Assembly: GCA_050122535.1 (NCBI GenBank)
Contig: JASFIT010000094.1
Coordinates: 1-12,383 of the forward strand
DNA from: JASFEQ01 sp050122535
GTDB lineage: Bacteria > Desulfobacterota > DSM-4660 > Desulfatiglandales > HGW-15
Direction of reading: 5' to 3'
DNA length: 12,383 bases
The position numbers and the translations under genes are program-made. This document shows, one piece after another, positions 1-6,208 of the stretch; the stretch's first letter is position 1, and each line of letters starts with the position of its first letter. The notes beneath the pieces are model-generated. The model was not told where the DNA came from. It was given only the letters and a program-made list of their open reading frames with translations, and searched no databases.

Positions 1-16
1 AGGGAGGGATAACGGC

Positions 17-568
17 ATGAAAAAGGTAATCGCAGCCAGTATTTCGTTAGCCGTGGTTATTCTTGTCAGTGCCTGTGCGTCACATAGATACACGGTGGTC
101 GAACCCCAAAAGAAAGAGTTAACTGACTATAGCATTCTAGAAATCAAAGATTTCAAGTCTAATTTGGCGGACAGGGAATCTAAGGCGCTTACCGCGCGGT
201 TTGCCGACAAGCTTTATCAGAACGTTATGAAGGATCGCCAGGAGCATCCAGACGAAGTCATTTTCGATGAGGTAGTACGGGAAACTGACAAGGTTGATGG
301 GGTGCTCATGTTAGATGGTACTCTTGTTAGTTTCGAGAAGGGCAGCCGCGCGAAGCGTTATTTCATTGGCTTCGGAGCGGGCAAGGCTTACTGCACTATT
401 CAGTCCGTCTTTACAGACAAGAAAACAGGTGAGCAGATAATGAAGCTAAACTTTGATGGAGAACTTAGTATGGGTCTCTTTGGTGGATCAGAAGAGGAGG
501 CCGTGCAAGGGGTTGTGGAAGCTTACCTAGATTACTTCGATGACTACTTTGCAAACCAAGCTAAATGA
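17..568 (+). CDS. DUF4410-type outer-membrane lipoprotein
   Basis: A small secreted lipoprotein of 183 residues. The N-terminus is a textbook lipoprotein signal: MKK, a hydrophobic core (residues 4-17), then the lipobox V17-S18-A19 before Cys20, which would be lipidated. Ala21 follows the Cys, so there is no Asp retention signal and outer-membrane sorting is expected. The mature part starts with a Tyr/Pro-rich stretch and a segment around residues 38-50 (YSILEIKDFKSN) typical of DUF4410 proteins, whose function is unknown. The rest looks like a mixed alpha/beta domain. The start is fixed by AGGGAGGG at 1-8, with 8 nt before the ATG. A terminator follows directly, so this gene ends its transcript; anything upstream lies outside the window. 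The family call is from memory of the pattern, not a search; the lipoprotein call is firm. Confidence 0.8.
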   Translation: MKKVIAASISLAVVILVSACASHRYTVVEPQKKELTDYSILEIKDFKSNLADRESKALTARFADKLYQNVMKDRQEHPDEVIFDEVVRETDKVDGVLMLDGTLVSFEKGSRAKRYFIGFGAGKAYCTIQSVFTDKKTGEQIMKLNFDGELSMGLFGGSEEEAVQGVVEAYLDYFDDYFANQAK

Positions 569-592
569 TTAAATGACTCGCCCAAACATAAG

Positions 593-624
593 GCAGGGTC
601 ATTCACTTGGTCCTGCTTTTTATT
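593..624 (+). terminator. Rho-independent terminator of the lipoprotein gene
   Basis: GCAGGGTC (593-600) pairs with GGTCCTGC (609-616) in an 8-bp stem with two G-U pairs and an 8-nt loop. Five T residues (617-621) follow immediately. It lies 25 nt behind the stop codon of the lipoprotein gene. Confidence 0.85.
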
Positions 625-1109
625 GCCAGTTTCTCATTAGGCCTCCTACCACCGGTAGAGCTTTTGATTACCAAATGTATTGTACAATATGGTGAAATTG
701 CCCGTTATGGCAAGAATCATTGAAAATCCTGATCCACCAAAAATTAAAGATTAATTTGGGAAGTCTATACTTTGGCTATTTGATAGCTTACAGAGGGTAA
801 TCGAAACTTTCTGGGGTCTTCTTAGACGGGTATGACAAGAGGCGTCAAGATTTGCATGTGTCACATTTCGGGCTGATCCCATTACATATCACAGGTTTTC
901 TCATCCTTGTGATAATCTCAATCGATCTGGAATTTACACTTAACAAATTTTGATCGCCTCTTGCTGGATAGCATTACAAATTGCATGTTGCGCAGTAATC
1001 TGTATTAGATGCCGCAATATTATGTTACAAAGAAAATATATAGCGTTAATATACAGATTTTTTTCTGCTTAATACATTACGTTGGGCATACTGATCTGAG
1101 GAGGAGGAG
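625..1109. other. AT-rich intergenic stretch with palindromes, no gene seen
   Basis: I see no credible coding frame here. Composition is strikingly low in GC: 20 of 60 bases at 661-720, against 41 of 60 at 1501-1560 in the next gene. It holds a perfect 12-bp palindrome TATTGTACAATA (678-689), a short palindrome ATGTG-T-CACAT (856-866), and a hairpin TATCACAGG/CC-T-TGTGATA (887-914, one bulged T). CTGTAT at 1000-1005 is mirrored by ATACAG at 1051-1056. Any of these could be operators for the downstream gene or relics of mobile DNA. A possible weak promoter is TTGCAT (981-986) with TATTAG (1003-1008), 16 bp apart; this is only suggestive. Confidence 0.6.
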
Positions 1110-2198
1110 ATGCCGAGAGATGCGTCACCGACTATTAAAGAGTTCCGAGTGCGGGCGGTCCGCGTACCGATGACAGAACCGCATCAGACTGCAAGCGGCG
1201 TGATTACGGAGTCGCCCCTGGTCTTGACGGACGTGATCACTGATACCGGCATCAGCGGTCACAGCATGGTGTTCACTTACACGCCGGCAGCACTCAAGCC
1301 GACTGCGGAGCTGATCCAGAATTGCGAGGCCTTGGTGCAGGGTGAGGTACTGGCTCCTGCCGACATCGAACAAAAGCTCGCCAAACGCTTCCGCTTGCTT
1401 GGGACGCAAGGCCTGGTTGGTATGGCGCTGGCCGCGATCGATATGGCCCTGTGGGATGCACTGGCCCGTGTGCACAGCCTGCCGCTCGTGCGGTTGCTGG
1501 GTGGGGTTGAAAAGCCGGTCCGCCCATACGGCGCGGTCGGGTACGACGGCGTGGCAGGATGCGCGAAGGCCGCCGAATACTGGGCGACACGAGGATTCAC
1601 GGGCATCAAAGCCAAAATCGGCTACCCAACGGTGCACGAGGACGTTGCCGTGGTGCGCGCCATGCGGAAGGCCGCTGGGGAGGACATGAGCATCATGGTG
1701 GACTACAACCAATGCCTCATGCCGACAGAGGCGGTCGAGCGCCTGCGGGTGCTCGACGACGAGGGCCTGACTTGGGTTGAAGAACCGACGCTCGCACACG
1801 ACTACGCCGGGCATGCGATGGTTGCGCGCGAGGCACGCACCCCGATTCAGTGCGGCGAGAACTGGTGGGGCACGTTGGACATGCAGCACGCCATTGAGGC
1901 GCACGCATCGGATTTGGTCATGCCAGACGTGATGAAGATTGGCGGTGTCACGGGCTGGCTCAGGGCCGCGACGCTCGCGCATACGCACGGCCTCAGCGTA
2001 TCCAACCACCTGTGGCCCGAGATCAGTGCGCGTCTCTTGTGCTGCACGCCGACAGCGCACTGGCTGGAGTACGCAGACTGGTGGAACCCCATTCTCGCAG
2101 AGCCACTACGGATCGAGAAAGGCATGGCGATCGTCAAGGACGTCATCGGCACCGGGGTAGAGTGGAACGAAGACGCGGTGCACCGTTTTGCAGCCTGA
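1110..2198 (+). CDS. Mandelate racemase-like enolase superfamily enzyme
   Basis: A 362-residue member of the mandelate racemase subgroup of the enolase superfamily, which abstracts a proton next to a carboxylate using Mg2+. Compared from memory with Pseudomonas putida mandelate racemase (359 residues), all key residues appear at a constant offset of +3. These are the KxK bases K167 and K169, metal ligands D198, E224 and E250, the D273/H300 dyad, and E320. The blocks GYP, VDYNQ, EEPT, GENW, MKIGGVTGW and TPTAHWLE are shared. One active-site change shows: Ala142 where MdlA has Ser139, so the substrate may differ from mandelate. The start is supported by GAGGAGGAGGAG just before ATG. The gene is much richer in GC than its neighbours and stands alone, without mdlB, mdlC or a transporter, which suggests horizontal acquisition. 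The family is certain; the substrate is not. Confidence 0.9.
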   Translation: MPRDASPTIKEFRVRAVRVPMTEPHQTASGVITESPLVLTDVITDTGISGHSMVFTYTPAALKPTAELIQNCEALVQGEVLAPADIEQKLAKRFRLLGTQGLVGMALAAIDMALWDALARVHSLPLVRLLGGVEKPVRPYGAVGYDGVAGCAKAAEYWATRGFTGIKAKIGYPTVHEDVAVVRAMRKAAGEDMSIMVDYNQCLMPTEAVERLRVLDDEGLTWVEEPTLAHDYAGHAMVAREARTPIQCGENWWGTLDMQHAIEAHASDLVMPDVMKIGGVTGWLRAATLAHTHGLSVSNHLWPEISARLLCCTPTAHWLEYADWWNPILAEPLRIEKGMAIVKDVIGTGVEWNEDAVHRFAA

Positions 2199-2392
2199 CA
2201 CGTGCTTGGTCGAGCGACAGTGACGGTGAGAGGAGGAGGCAAACGGCACATAATCTCCGGGCGTTCTTCGGTACCCGGGCCGGCCCAAATGAATGAGCGG
2301 GTTTTCAGAAATGAGCCTATATCCAGCCCACAGCTCTTAAGGGAAGGTATATTCCCGATTTAGGTACATCATGAACAAGATATGGCCAAGGC
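2199..2392. other. Intergenic tail behind the racemase-like gene, with an orphan ribosome-binding-like site
   Basis: The first ~90 nt remain GC-rich, then composition drops. A GAGGAGGAGG sequence at 2230-2239 repeats the ribosome binding site before the racemase-like gene (1098-1107) but has no ATG, GTG or TTG start at a proper distance. A 10-bp palindrome GGGCCGGCCC sits at 2277-2286. A weak 5-bp hairpin GGGAA/TTCCC (2341-2356) lies between the two converging genes; it has no real T-tract, so I do not call it a terminator. Confidence 0.5.
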
Positions 2393-2794
2393 CTATAGCA
2401 ACGTGAACGTCAGGACATGGACATCCTCTTCTGATGTGGGATCCCCTTTCACCACCTGGCTTCCCAGCCTGACCTTTCTCCCAATGAGGCCCATGTCTGC
2501 CTCGTCAGGTTTCATGTCCACAAGGTTTCCCATTGTCCAGGCCCCCTCCTCCAGTTCGACCATGGCTACAACATAGGGGGGCTTCATACCTTCTGGAGCC
2601 ACACGGACAACCGTAAATGTGCGTATGGTCCCCTCCCCCTTTATCTCAGTTACTTCCAGGTCCTTGCCGCCGCAGTCTCTGCACACACCCTGTGACGGGA
2701 AGGTAACCGTGCCGCAATTCTCACACCGCAGGCCCAAGAATTTCCCGTTCCGGAGGCCTTGCTGGTATTGATCAAAGGTCAACGTGTAATCCAT
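2393..2794 (-). CDS. DUF35 (zinc-ribbon plus OB-fold) thiolase partner protein
   Basis: A 133-residue protein with the two parts of the DUF35 family. The N-terminal rubredoxin-like zinc ribbon has C24-x2-C27 and C38-x2-C41, and the OB-fold that follows starts around residue 50 (GEGTIRTFTVV) and contains PPYVVAMVELEEGAW. Such proteins act as obligate or stabilising partners of thiolase-like enzymes. Known examples are the archaeal thiolase/HMG-CoA synthase complex, ChsH2 with Ltp2, and the BbsA subunit of benzoylsuccinyl-CoA thiolase. Here the thiolase gene lies directly upstream. The start chosen is the ATG at 2794, because GAGGAG stands 6 nt before it. A further ATG nine codons upstream would overlap the thiolase end and has no such site. 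Only 2 nt separate the thiolase stop from this start, so the two are probably translationally coupled. Confidence 0.9.
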   Translation of the reverse strand: MDYTLTFDQYQQGLRNGKFLGLRCENCGTVTFPSQGVCRDCGGKDLEVTEIKGEGTIRTFTVVRVAPEGMKPPYVVAMVELEEGAWTMGNLVDMKPDEADMGLIGRKVRLGSQVVKGDPTSEEDVHVLTFTLL

Positions 2795-2796
2795 GC

Positions 2797-3963
2797 TTAG
2801 CTCCTCAATATGATATTGCATACTGTTCCGAAATCCCCGCCAAGGGTGTCCACGTAGCCCACCTTGGCGCCTTCAACCTGCCTCTGTCCGCACTCTCCCC
2901 TGAGTTGCTCCACAATCTCGTTCACCTGACCAGCACCCGTTGCACCGATGGGATGCCCCTTGGCCTTGAGTCCCCCTGATGGATTGACCACCACCTTTCC
3001 TTTAAAAGTGGTTTCCCCCTTGGTTGCCGCATCATAGCCCTTTCCAAACGCAAAAAAGCCCAGGCTCTCTATGGCCAGGATCTCGGCAATGGTGAAACAA
3101 TCATGGAGTTCCACCACATCAATCTCAGTAGGCCCCAATCCCGCCTCTTTGTACGCCTGCCTGGAGGCTTCCTCTCTTGCCGCAACGCGGGAGAGATCCT
3201 TCTGCAAATAGAGGGGACCGGCCGAGGCCTGTCCCATGCCGGCCACATAGACCGGCTTCTTCACCAGGTCTCTCGCCTTTGCCGCATCAGCCACCACCAC
3301 AGCCGATGCGCCGTCAGAAAAGGGACAGCAGTCGAAGAGCTGCAGGGGATCGGCCACCATCATCCCCTCCAGAACCGTCTCCACATCAATCTCTTTCTGA
3401 AAATGGGCCTTGGGATTCATGGAACCGTGACGGTGGTTTTTGACAGCAACCTCAGCCATGTGTTTCTTCAAATCTTGAAGGGGTATCTCATGCTTGCTGG
3501 CATACATGTGCGCTGCCATGGCAAAGACGCCTGGAAAGGTCAATCCAGACATAGATTCGTACTGTGCCTGGCAGGCCATGGCAAAGGTTCTGGTTGCCAA
3601 GGGGGTCCCCATTTTTGCTGCCCGCTCCGTACCGCCCGCAAGAACCATGTCGTAAACGCCTGACCCCACAAGCAGTGCGGCATGCCTGATGGCCACCGTG
3701 GCAGTGGCACAGGCCGATTCAAAACGCGTGGCAGGTGCGGAGAGCGGCAATCCCAACTCGGCATGAGCAAAGGGTGCCATGTGCAGTTGGCCTTCCTCAA
3801 AATCCCCCAAACAGTTCCCAAAGAAGAGGGCCTGCATATCTTTCGGTTCAAGATTAGATTGGATGATGGCCTCGAGGCCTGCCTCGGCGAACATCTCCAG
3901 ATTGCTTTTCTCAGATATCCCAAATTTGGTCATCCCCACGCCTAAGACCGCCACTTCTCTCAT
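2797..3963 (-). CDS. SCP2-type thiolase (acetyl-CoA acetyltransferase family)
   Basis: A 388-residue thiolase of the SCP2/archaeal type, which condenses or cleaves beta-ketoacyl-CoA by Claisen chemistry. The nucleophile is Cys85 in the SACATAT block. The HDCF motif at 287-290 replaces the NEAF of classical thiolases, and GGLKAKGHPIGATG (330-343) carries His337. The classical C-terminal CxG cysteine is absent (DTLGGDFG at 372-379). In SCP2-type enzymes the HDCF cysteine is thought to take its role, here Cys289. Because Cys85 is kept, this is more likely a thiolase than an aldolase of the Ltp2 kind. The start at 3963 has AGGAGGGA 7-8 nt upstream; a 67-codon N-terminal extension in the same frame lacks family similarity. 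The DUF35 partner follows at once and a promoter lies upstream. The acyl substrate cannot be read from the sequence. Confidence 0.92.
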   Translation of the reverse strand: MREVAVLGVGMTKFGISEKSNLEMFAEAGLEAIIQSNLEPKDMQALFFGNCLGDFEEGQLHMAPFAHAELGLPLSAPATRFESACATATVAIRHAALLVGSGVYDMVLAGGTERAAKMGTPLATRTFAMACQAQYESMSGLTFPGVFAMAAHMYASKHEIPLQDLKKHMAEVAVKNHRHGSMNPKAHFQKEIDVETVLEGMMVADPLQLFDCCPFSDGASAVVVADAAKARDLVKKPVYVAGMGQASAGPLYLQKDLSRVAAREEASRQAYKEAGLGPTEIDVVELHDCFTIAEILAIESLGFFAFGKGYDAATKGETTFKGKVVVNPSGGLKAKGHPIGATGAGQVNEIVEQLRGECGQRQVEGAKVGYVDTLGGDFGTVCNIILRS

Positions 3964-3997
3964 ATTCGACTCCCTCCTTTTCAAGAATCCTTGCGAT

Positions 3998-4026
3998 CTT
4001 ATAACTGGATTCTTAACAAAGATCAA
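3998..4026 (-). promoter_or_regulatory. Sigma70-like promoter of the thiolase-DUF35 operon
   Basis: On the minus strand TTGATC (4026-4021) and TATAAG (4003-3998) are separated by exactly 17 bp, matching the -35 and -10 consensus at 4 and 5 of 6 positions. Transcription would start near 3991, giving a leader of about 28 nt that holds the ribosome binding site at the thiolase start. No operator is certain, although an inverted repeat GTGAAC/GTTCAC (4068-4073 and 4087-4092) lies further upstream. Confidence 0.55.
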
Positions 4027-4130
4027 TTCCCTTGTATTCGTACCCTCTTTCATTGTATCTATCAAACGTGAACAACAACCGTAAGCGTTCACAGACTGCA
4101 TGCACAAAATTCGCATTATGGGAGGGAGCC

Positions 4131-4787
4131 ATGATTCATTTCTTAGGCATTTGTGGAAGCCCAATTAAGGGCTCGAACACGGAGTTGATATTGAGGGAGG
4201 GGCTGAAGGCTGTTGGGCAGGATGGCGTAAAAACCGAAGTCTTCACCCTTCATGGCAAGAAGATCGAAGATTGTATCCACTGTAACTGGTGTATGGCCAA
4301 GCAGGGCGAAGGAAAATTCTGCGCTGTGGAGGATGACATCCAAGACCTCTTTCCCAAAGTCCTTGCGGCGGATGCCCTTATGGTTGCCACCCCGGTCTAT
4401 CTGGGCAGACTGTCAGGGCGTCTGGCTTCTGCCCTGGACCGCCTGCGCTGTTTCATTCATGGCAAATACTACGGGGGCAAGTTGAAATACAAGGTGGGTG
4501 GAGCCATTGCCGTGGGCTGGTTCAGAAATACGGGTATCGAGACCACCCTGAACAGCATCCACTGGGCCTTTATGACGTTCCAAATGCTGATCCCCTCTAC
4601 GGGTACCATGGCCACGTTTGGAGGAGGCGGTGTCTCCAGTCTTTTAGGTACCGGTGAGTTCGATCCCAAGGACAAAAAGCAGGTATTAAAGGATGAATAC
4701 GGTCTGAAGACAGCGAGGGAAACAGCCAAAAGCATGCTGGAATTGGCGCGGCTTATTAAAGCGGGCAAAGAGGCGTCGATTTCCTAA
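4131..4787 (+). CDS. Iron-sulfur flavoprotein, NADPH-dependent FMN reductase family (Isf-like)
   Basis: A 218-residue flavodoxin-fold protein. The N-terminus MIHFLGICGSPIKGSNTE is the strand plus phosphate-binding loop that holds FMN (GSPIKGSNT, 9-17). Residues 48-64 carry a compact cysteine motif C48-x2-C51-x2-C54-x9-C64, which fits one [4Fe-4S] cluster as in methanogen-type iron-sulfur flavoproteins, with a slightly longer last spacer. TPVYLG (87-92) belongs to the second flavin loop. The likely role is one/two-electron switching between ferredoxin or NAD(P)H and another acceptor, in the cytoplasm. The start is the ATG at 4131, placed after GGGAGGGAG; an in-frame extension from 4032 runs through the promoter region and lacks family features. 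The gene is divergent from the thiolase and is followed 71 nt later by the DUF362 gene, probably in one transcript. The physiological partner is unknown. Confidence 0.87.
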   Translation: MIHFLGICGSPIKGSNTELILREGLKAVGQDGVKTEVFTLHGKKIEDCIHCNWCMAKQGEGKFCAVEDDIQDLFPKVLAADALMVATPVYLGRLSGRLASALDRLRCFIHGKYYGGKLKYKVGGAIAVGWFRNTGIETTLNSIHWAFMTFQMLIPSTGTMATFGGGGVSSLLGTGEFDPKDKKQVLKDEYGLKTARETAKSMLELARLIKAGKEASIS

Positions 4788-4810
4788 AAGCCTCATCAAA
4801 TGGGGGGCTT
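4788..4810 (+). other. Weak intercistronic hairpin between the flavoprotein and DUF362 genes
   Basis: AAGCCTC (4788-4794) can pair with GGGGCTT (4804-4810), 7 bp with one G-U pair and a 9-nt loop. No T-tract follows, so a terminator is unlikely; it may only be a processing or stability element, or chance. Confidence 0.3.
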
Positions 4811-4858
4811 CACAAGGGAGGGAATGGGGCAAAGACGATTTATGTGGAGTGCCTTTTT

Positions 4859-6160
4859 ATGAATACACCCGTTGTAGCGTTAAAGCGGTACGAAGAATCT
4901 CCCAACTCTCTTAGAGAACTCGTTGATCTGTGCGGAGGTTTGGATGAATTAGCCGCTCATCACCATGTCCTTATCAAACCCAATCTCGTGGCCTGGGACG
5001 ATAAATATCCCATGCCACTCTATGGGGTCTTCACCACCACCAGACTTGTCCATGACATGGTCTTCCTGCTCAAAGAGCGTGGTGTAGAGAAGATTACCAT
5101 TGGCGAAGGACCGGCCCATGGCAAGCGGTTTGGTGCGGGAACAGAACGCATATACGAGGCCCTGGGCTATCACAAACTCACGGAACGGTATGGTGTGACG
5201 CTGATGGATCTCCTCCAGGAGCCCTTTGAGAATGTGGATTTCGGTGGATTCACCTTGCAAGTCTCTGAGCCCGCTCTGCAGGCAGACTTCCTGATCAATA
5301 TGCCGGTTCTTAAAACGCACAATCAGGGCATCCTTTCCCTGGGGATGAAGAATCTCAAGGGCTGTCTCTCCATTAAATCGAGAAAATATTGCCACAGACC
5401 TGATAACTCCCTTGATCATTACCTTTCCCTTTTTGTGGAGAAGTTGAGGCCAGCATTTACCGTGCTTGACGGTATCTACGGTCTTGAAAAGGGTCCTTTT
5501 TATATGGGAAAGGCCGTGCGCATGAATGCCCTCGCAGCCTCGAAAGATCCTCTGGCCCTGGACGCCCTGGGTGCAGCCCTTGCGGGTCTTGATCCATCAG
5601 ATGTACCGCACATCAAAGCGTATGCTGATCGACATTCCCGAGCACTCGACCTGGAACAATGGCGTCTCCGGGGGACACCCCTAGAGGCGTTAGTGCGTCC
5701 CCTCAAATGGGACAACCGATGGCATGAAGATAATACGGGCCCCAGGGCGTGGAAAAGGATGGGCATACAGGGGATTTCCATCCCCAAGTATGACAAAACC
5801 CTTTGCACAGGGTGCTCAGGACTTTACAGTCCCGTTCTGGTCATGTTGATGTCAGCCCACGAGGGTGTCCCGTTCAATGAAATCGAAATCCTGACCGGAA
5901 AAGCGATGAAGCCTTCGGGGAAAGCGAGAAGTACCGTTCTCCTGGGCAACTGCATGATCAAAGCCAACCGGAAAGACACAAACATCAGGGAGGCGGTTTT
6001 TGTGAAAGGATGCCCGCCCACCATGGATTCCATCCAGCAGGCCATGGAGAGATGTGGGATCCACCCCAACATGGATTATTACAAAATATACCGCCGCTCT
6101 CTCATGGAGCGCTATGAGGGGAAAGAGGAATTTGATGAGGGTTTCTTCTACATGAAGTAG
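4859..6160 (+). CDS. DUF362 iron-sulfur protein with hydrogenase-small-subunit-like C-terminal cysteines
   Basis: A 433-residue protein. The N-terminal two thirds are DUF362: VVALKRYEES at the start, LIKPNLV near 38-44, LKTHNQGILSLGMKNLKGCLS near 151-171 and VLDGIYGLEKGP near 202-213. The C-terminal part (residues ~310-400) has four well-placed cysteines: C316-x2-C319 in CTGCSG, C365 in LLGNCM, and C385 in KGCPP. CxGC then GxC then GCPP is the pattern that binds the proximal [4Fe-4S] cluster in [NiFe]-hydrogenase small subunits and NuoB-type subunits. I therefore infer one Fe-S cluster; enzymatic function is unknown. The ATG at 4859 is preferred, with GGAG 9 nt upstream and the family's usual N-terminus; a GTG five codons earlier is possible. 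It follows the Isf-like flavoprotein gene, a likely redox partner. No signal peptide is visible. Confidence 0.85.
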   Translation: MNTPVVALKRYEESPNSLRELVDLCGGLDELAAHHHVLIKPNLVAWDDKYPMPLYGVFTTTRLVHDMVFLLKERGVEKITIGEGPAHGKRFGAGTERIYEALGYHKLTERYGVTLMDLLQEPFENVDFGGFTLQVSEPALQADFLINMPVLKTHNQGILSLGMKNLKGCLSIKSRKYCHRPDNSLDHYLSLFVEKLRPAFTVLDGIYGLEKGPFYMGKAVRMNALAASKDPLALDALGAALAGLDPSDVPHIKAYADRHSRALDLEQWRLRGTPLEALVRPLKWDNRWHEDNTGPRAWKRMGIQGISIPKYDKTLCTGCSGLYSPVLVMLMSAHEGVPFNEIEILTGKAMKPSGKARSTVLLGNCMIKANRKDTNIREAVFVKGCPPTMDSIQQAMERCGIHPNMDYYKIYRRSLMERYEGKEEFDEGFFYMK

Positions 6161-6165
6161 AAGTG

Positions 6166-6200
6166 GCTAAAGTTGAAAGGATCTCGAAAGCGACTTTAGC
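6166..6200. terminator. Inverted repeat between converging genes, possible two-way terminator
   Basis: GCTAAAGTTG (6166-6175) pairs with CGACTTTAGC (6191-6200): 10 bp with one G-U pair and a 15-nt loop. It sits between the stop of the DUF362 gene (6160) and the end of the opposing DedA gene (6209). There is no T-tract on either strand, so if it terminates transcription it is not of the classical type. Confidence 0.4.
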
Positions 6201-6208
6201 AATCCGGT

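Noticed and set aside
856..914. CRP/FNR-like TGTGA and TCACA half sites.
   Set aside because: The half sites are not spaced as TGTGA-N6-TCACA; they form local palindromes and a hairpin instead.
1125..2060. A long antisense reading frame (311 codons) opposite the racemase-like gene, plus several shorter frames on both strands.
   Set aside because: The sense frame carries every catalytic residue of the family. The antisense frames are Arg/Cys/His-rich without any recognisable domain, as expected in GC-rich DNA.
2270..2286. A run of overlapping restriction-site palindromes (GGTACC, CCCGGG, GGGCCGGCCC) that looks like a cloning polylinker.
   Set aside because: No vector sequence adjoins it, and such palindromes arise readily in GC-rich DNA. 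Raw reads could settle it.
3103..3663. A 186-codon plus-strand frame opposite the thiolase.
   Set aside because: It is a shadow of the thiolase coding sequence; it has no domain and no ribosome binding site of note.
4032..4130. A 33-codon N-terminal extension of the iron-sulfur flavoprotein.
   Set aside because: The ATG at 4131 has a strong ribosome binding site and starts exactly at the flavodoxin-fold first strand; the extension has no family likeness.
3964..4164. A 67-codon N-terminal extension of the thiolase.
   Set aside because: It runs through the promoter and into the divergent gene; the ATG at 3963 has an ideal ribosome binding site and matches the family's N-terminus.
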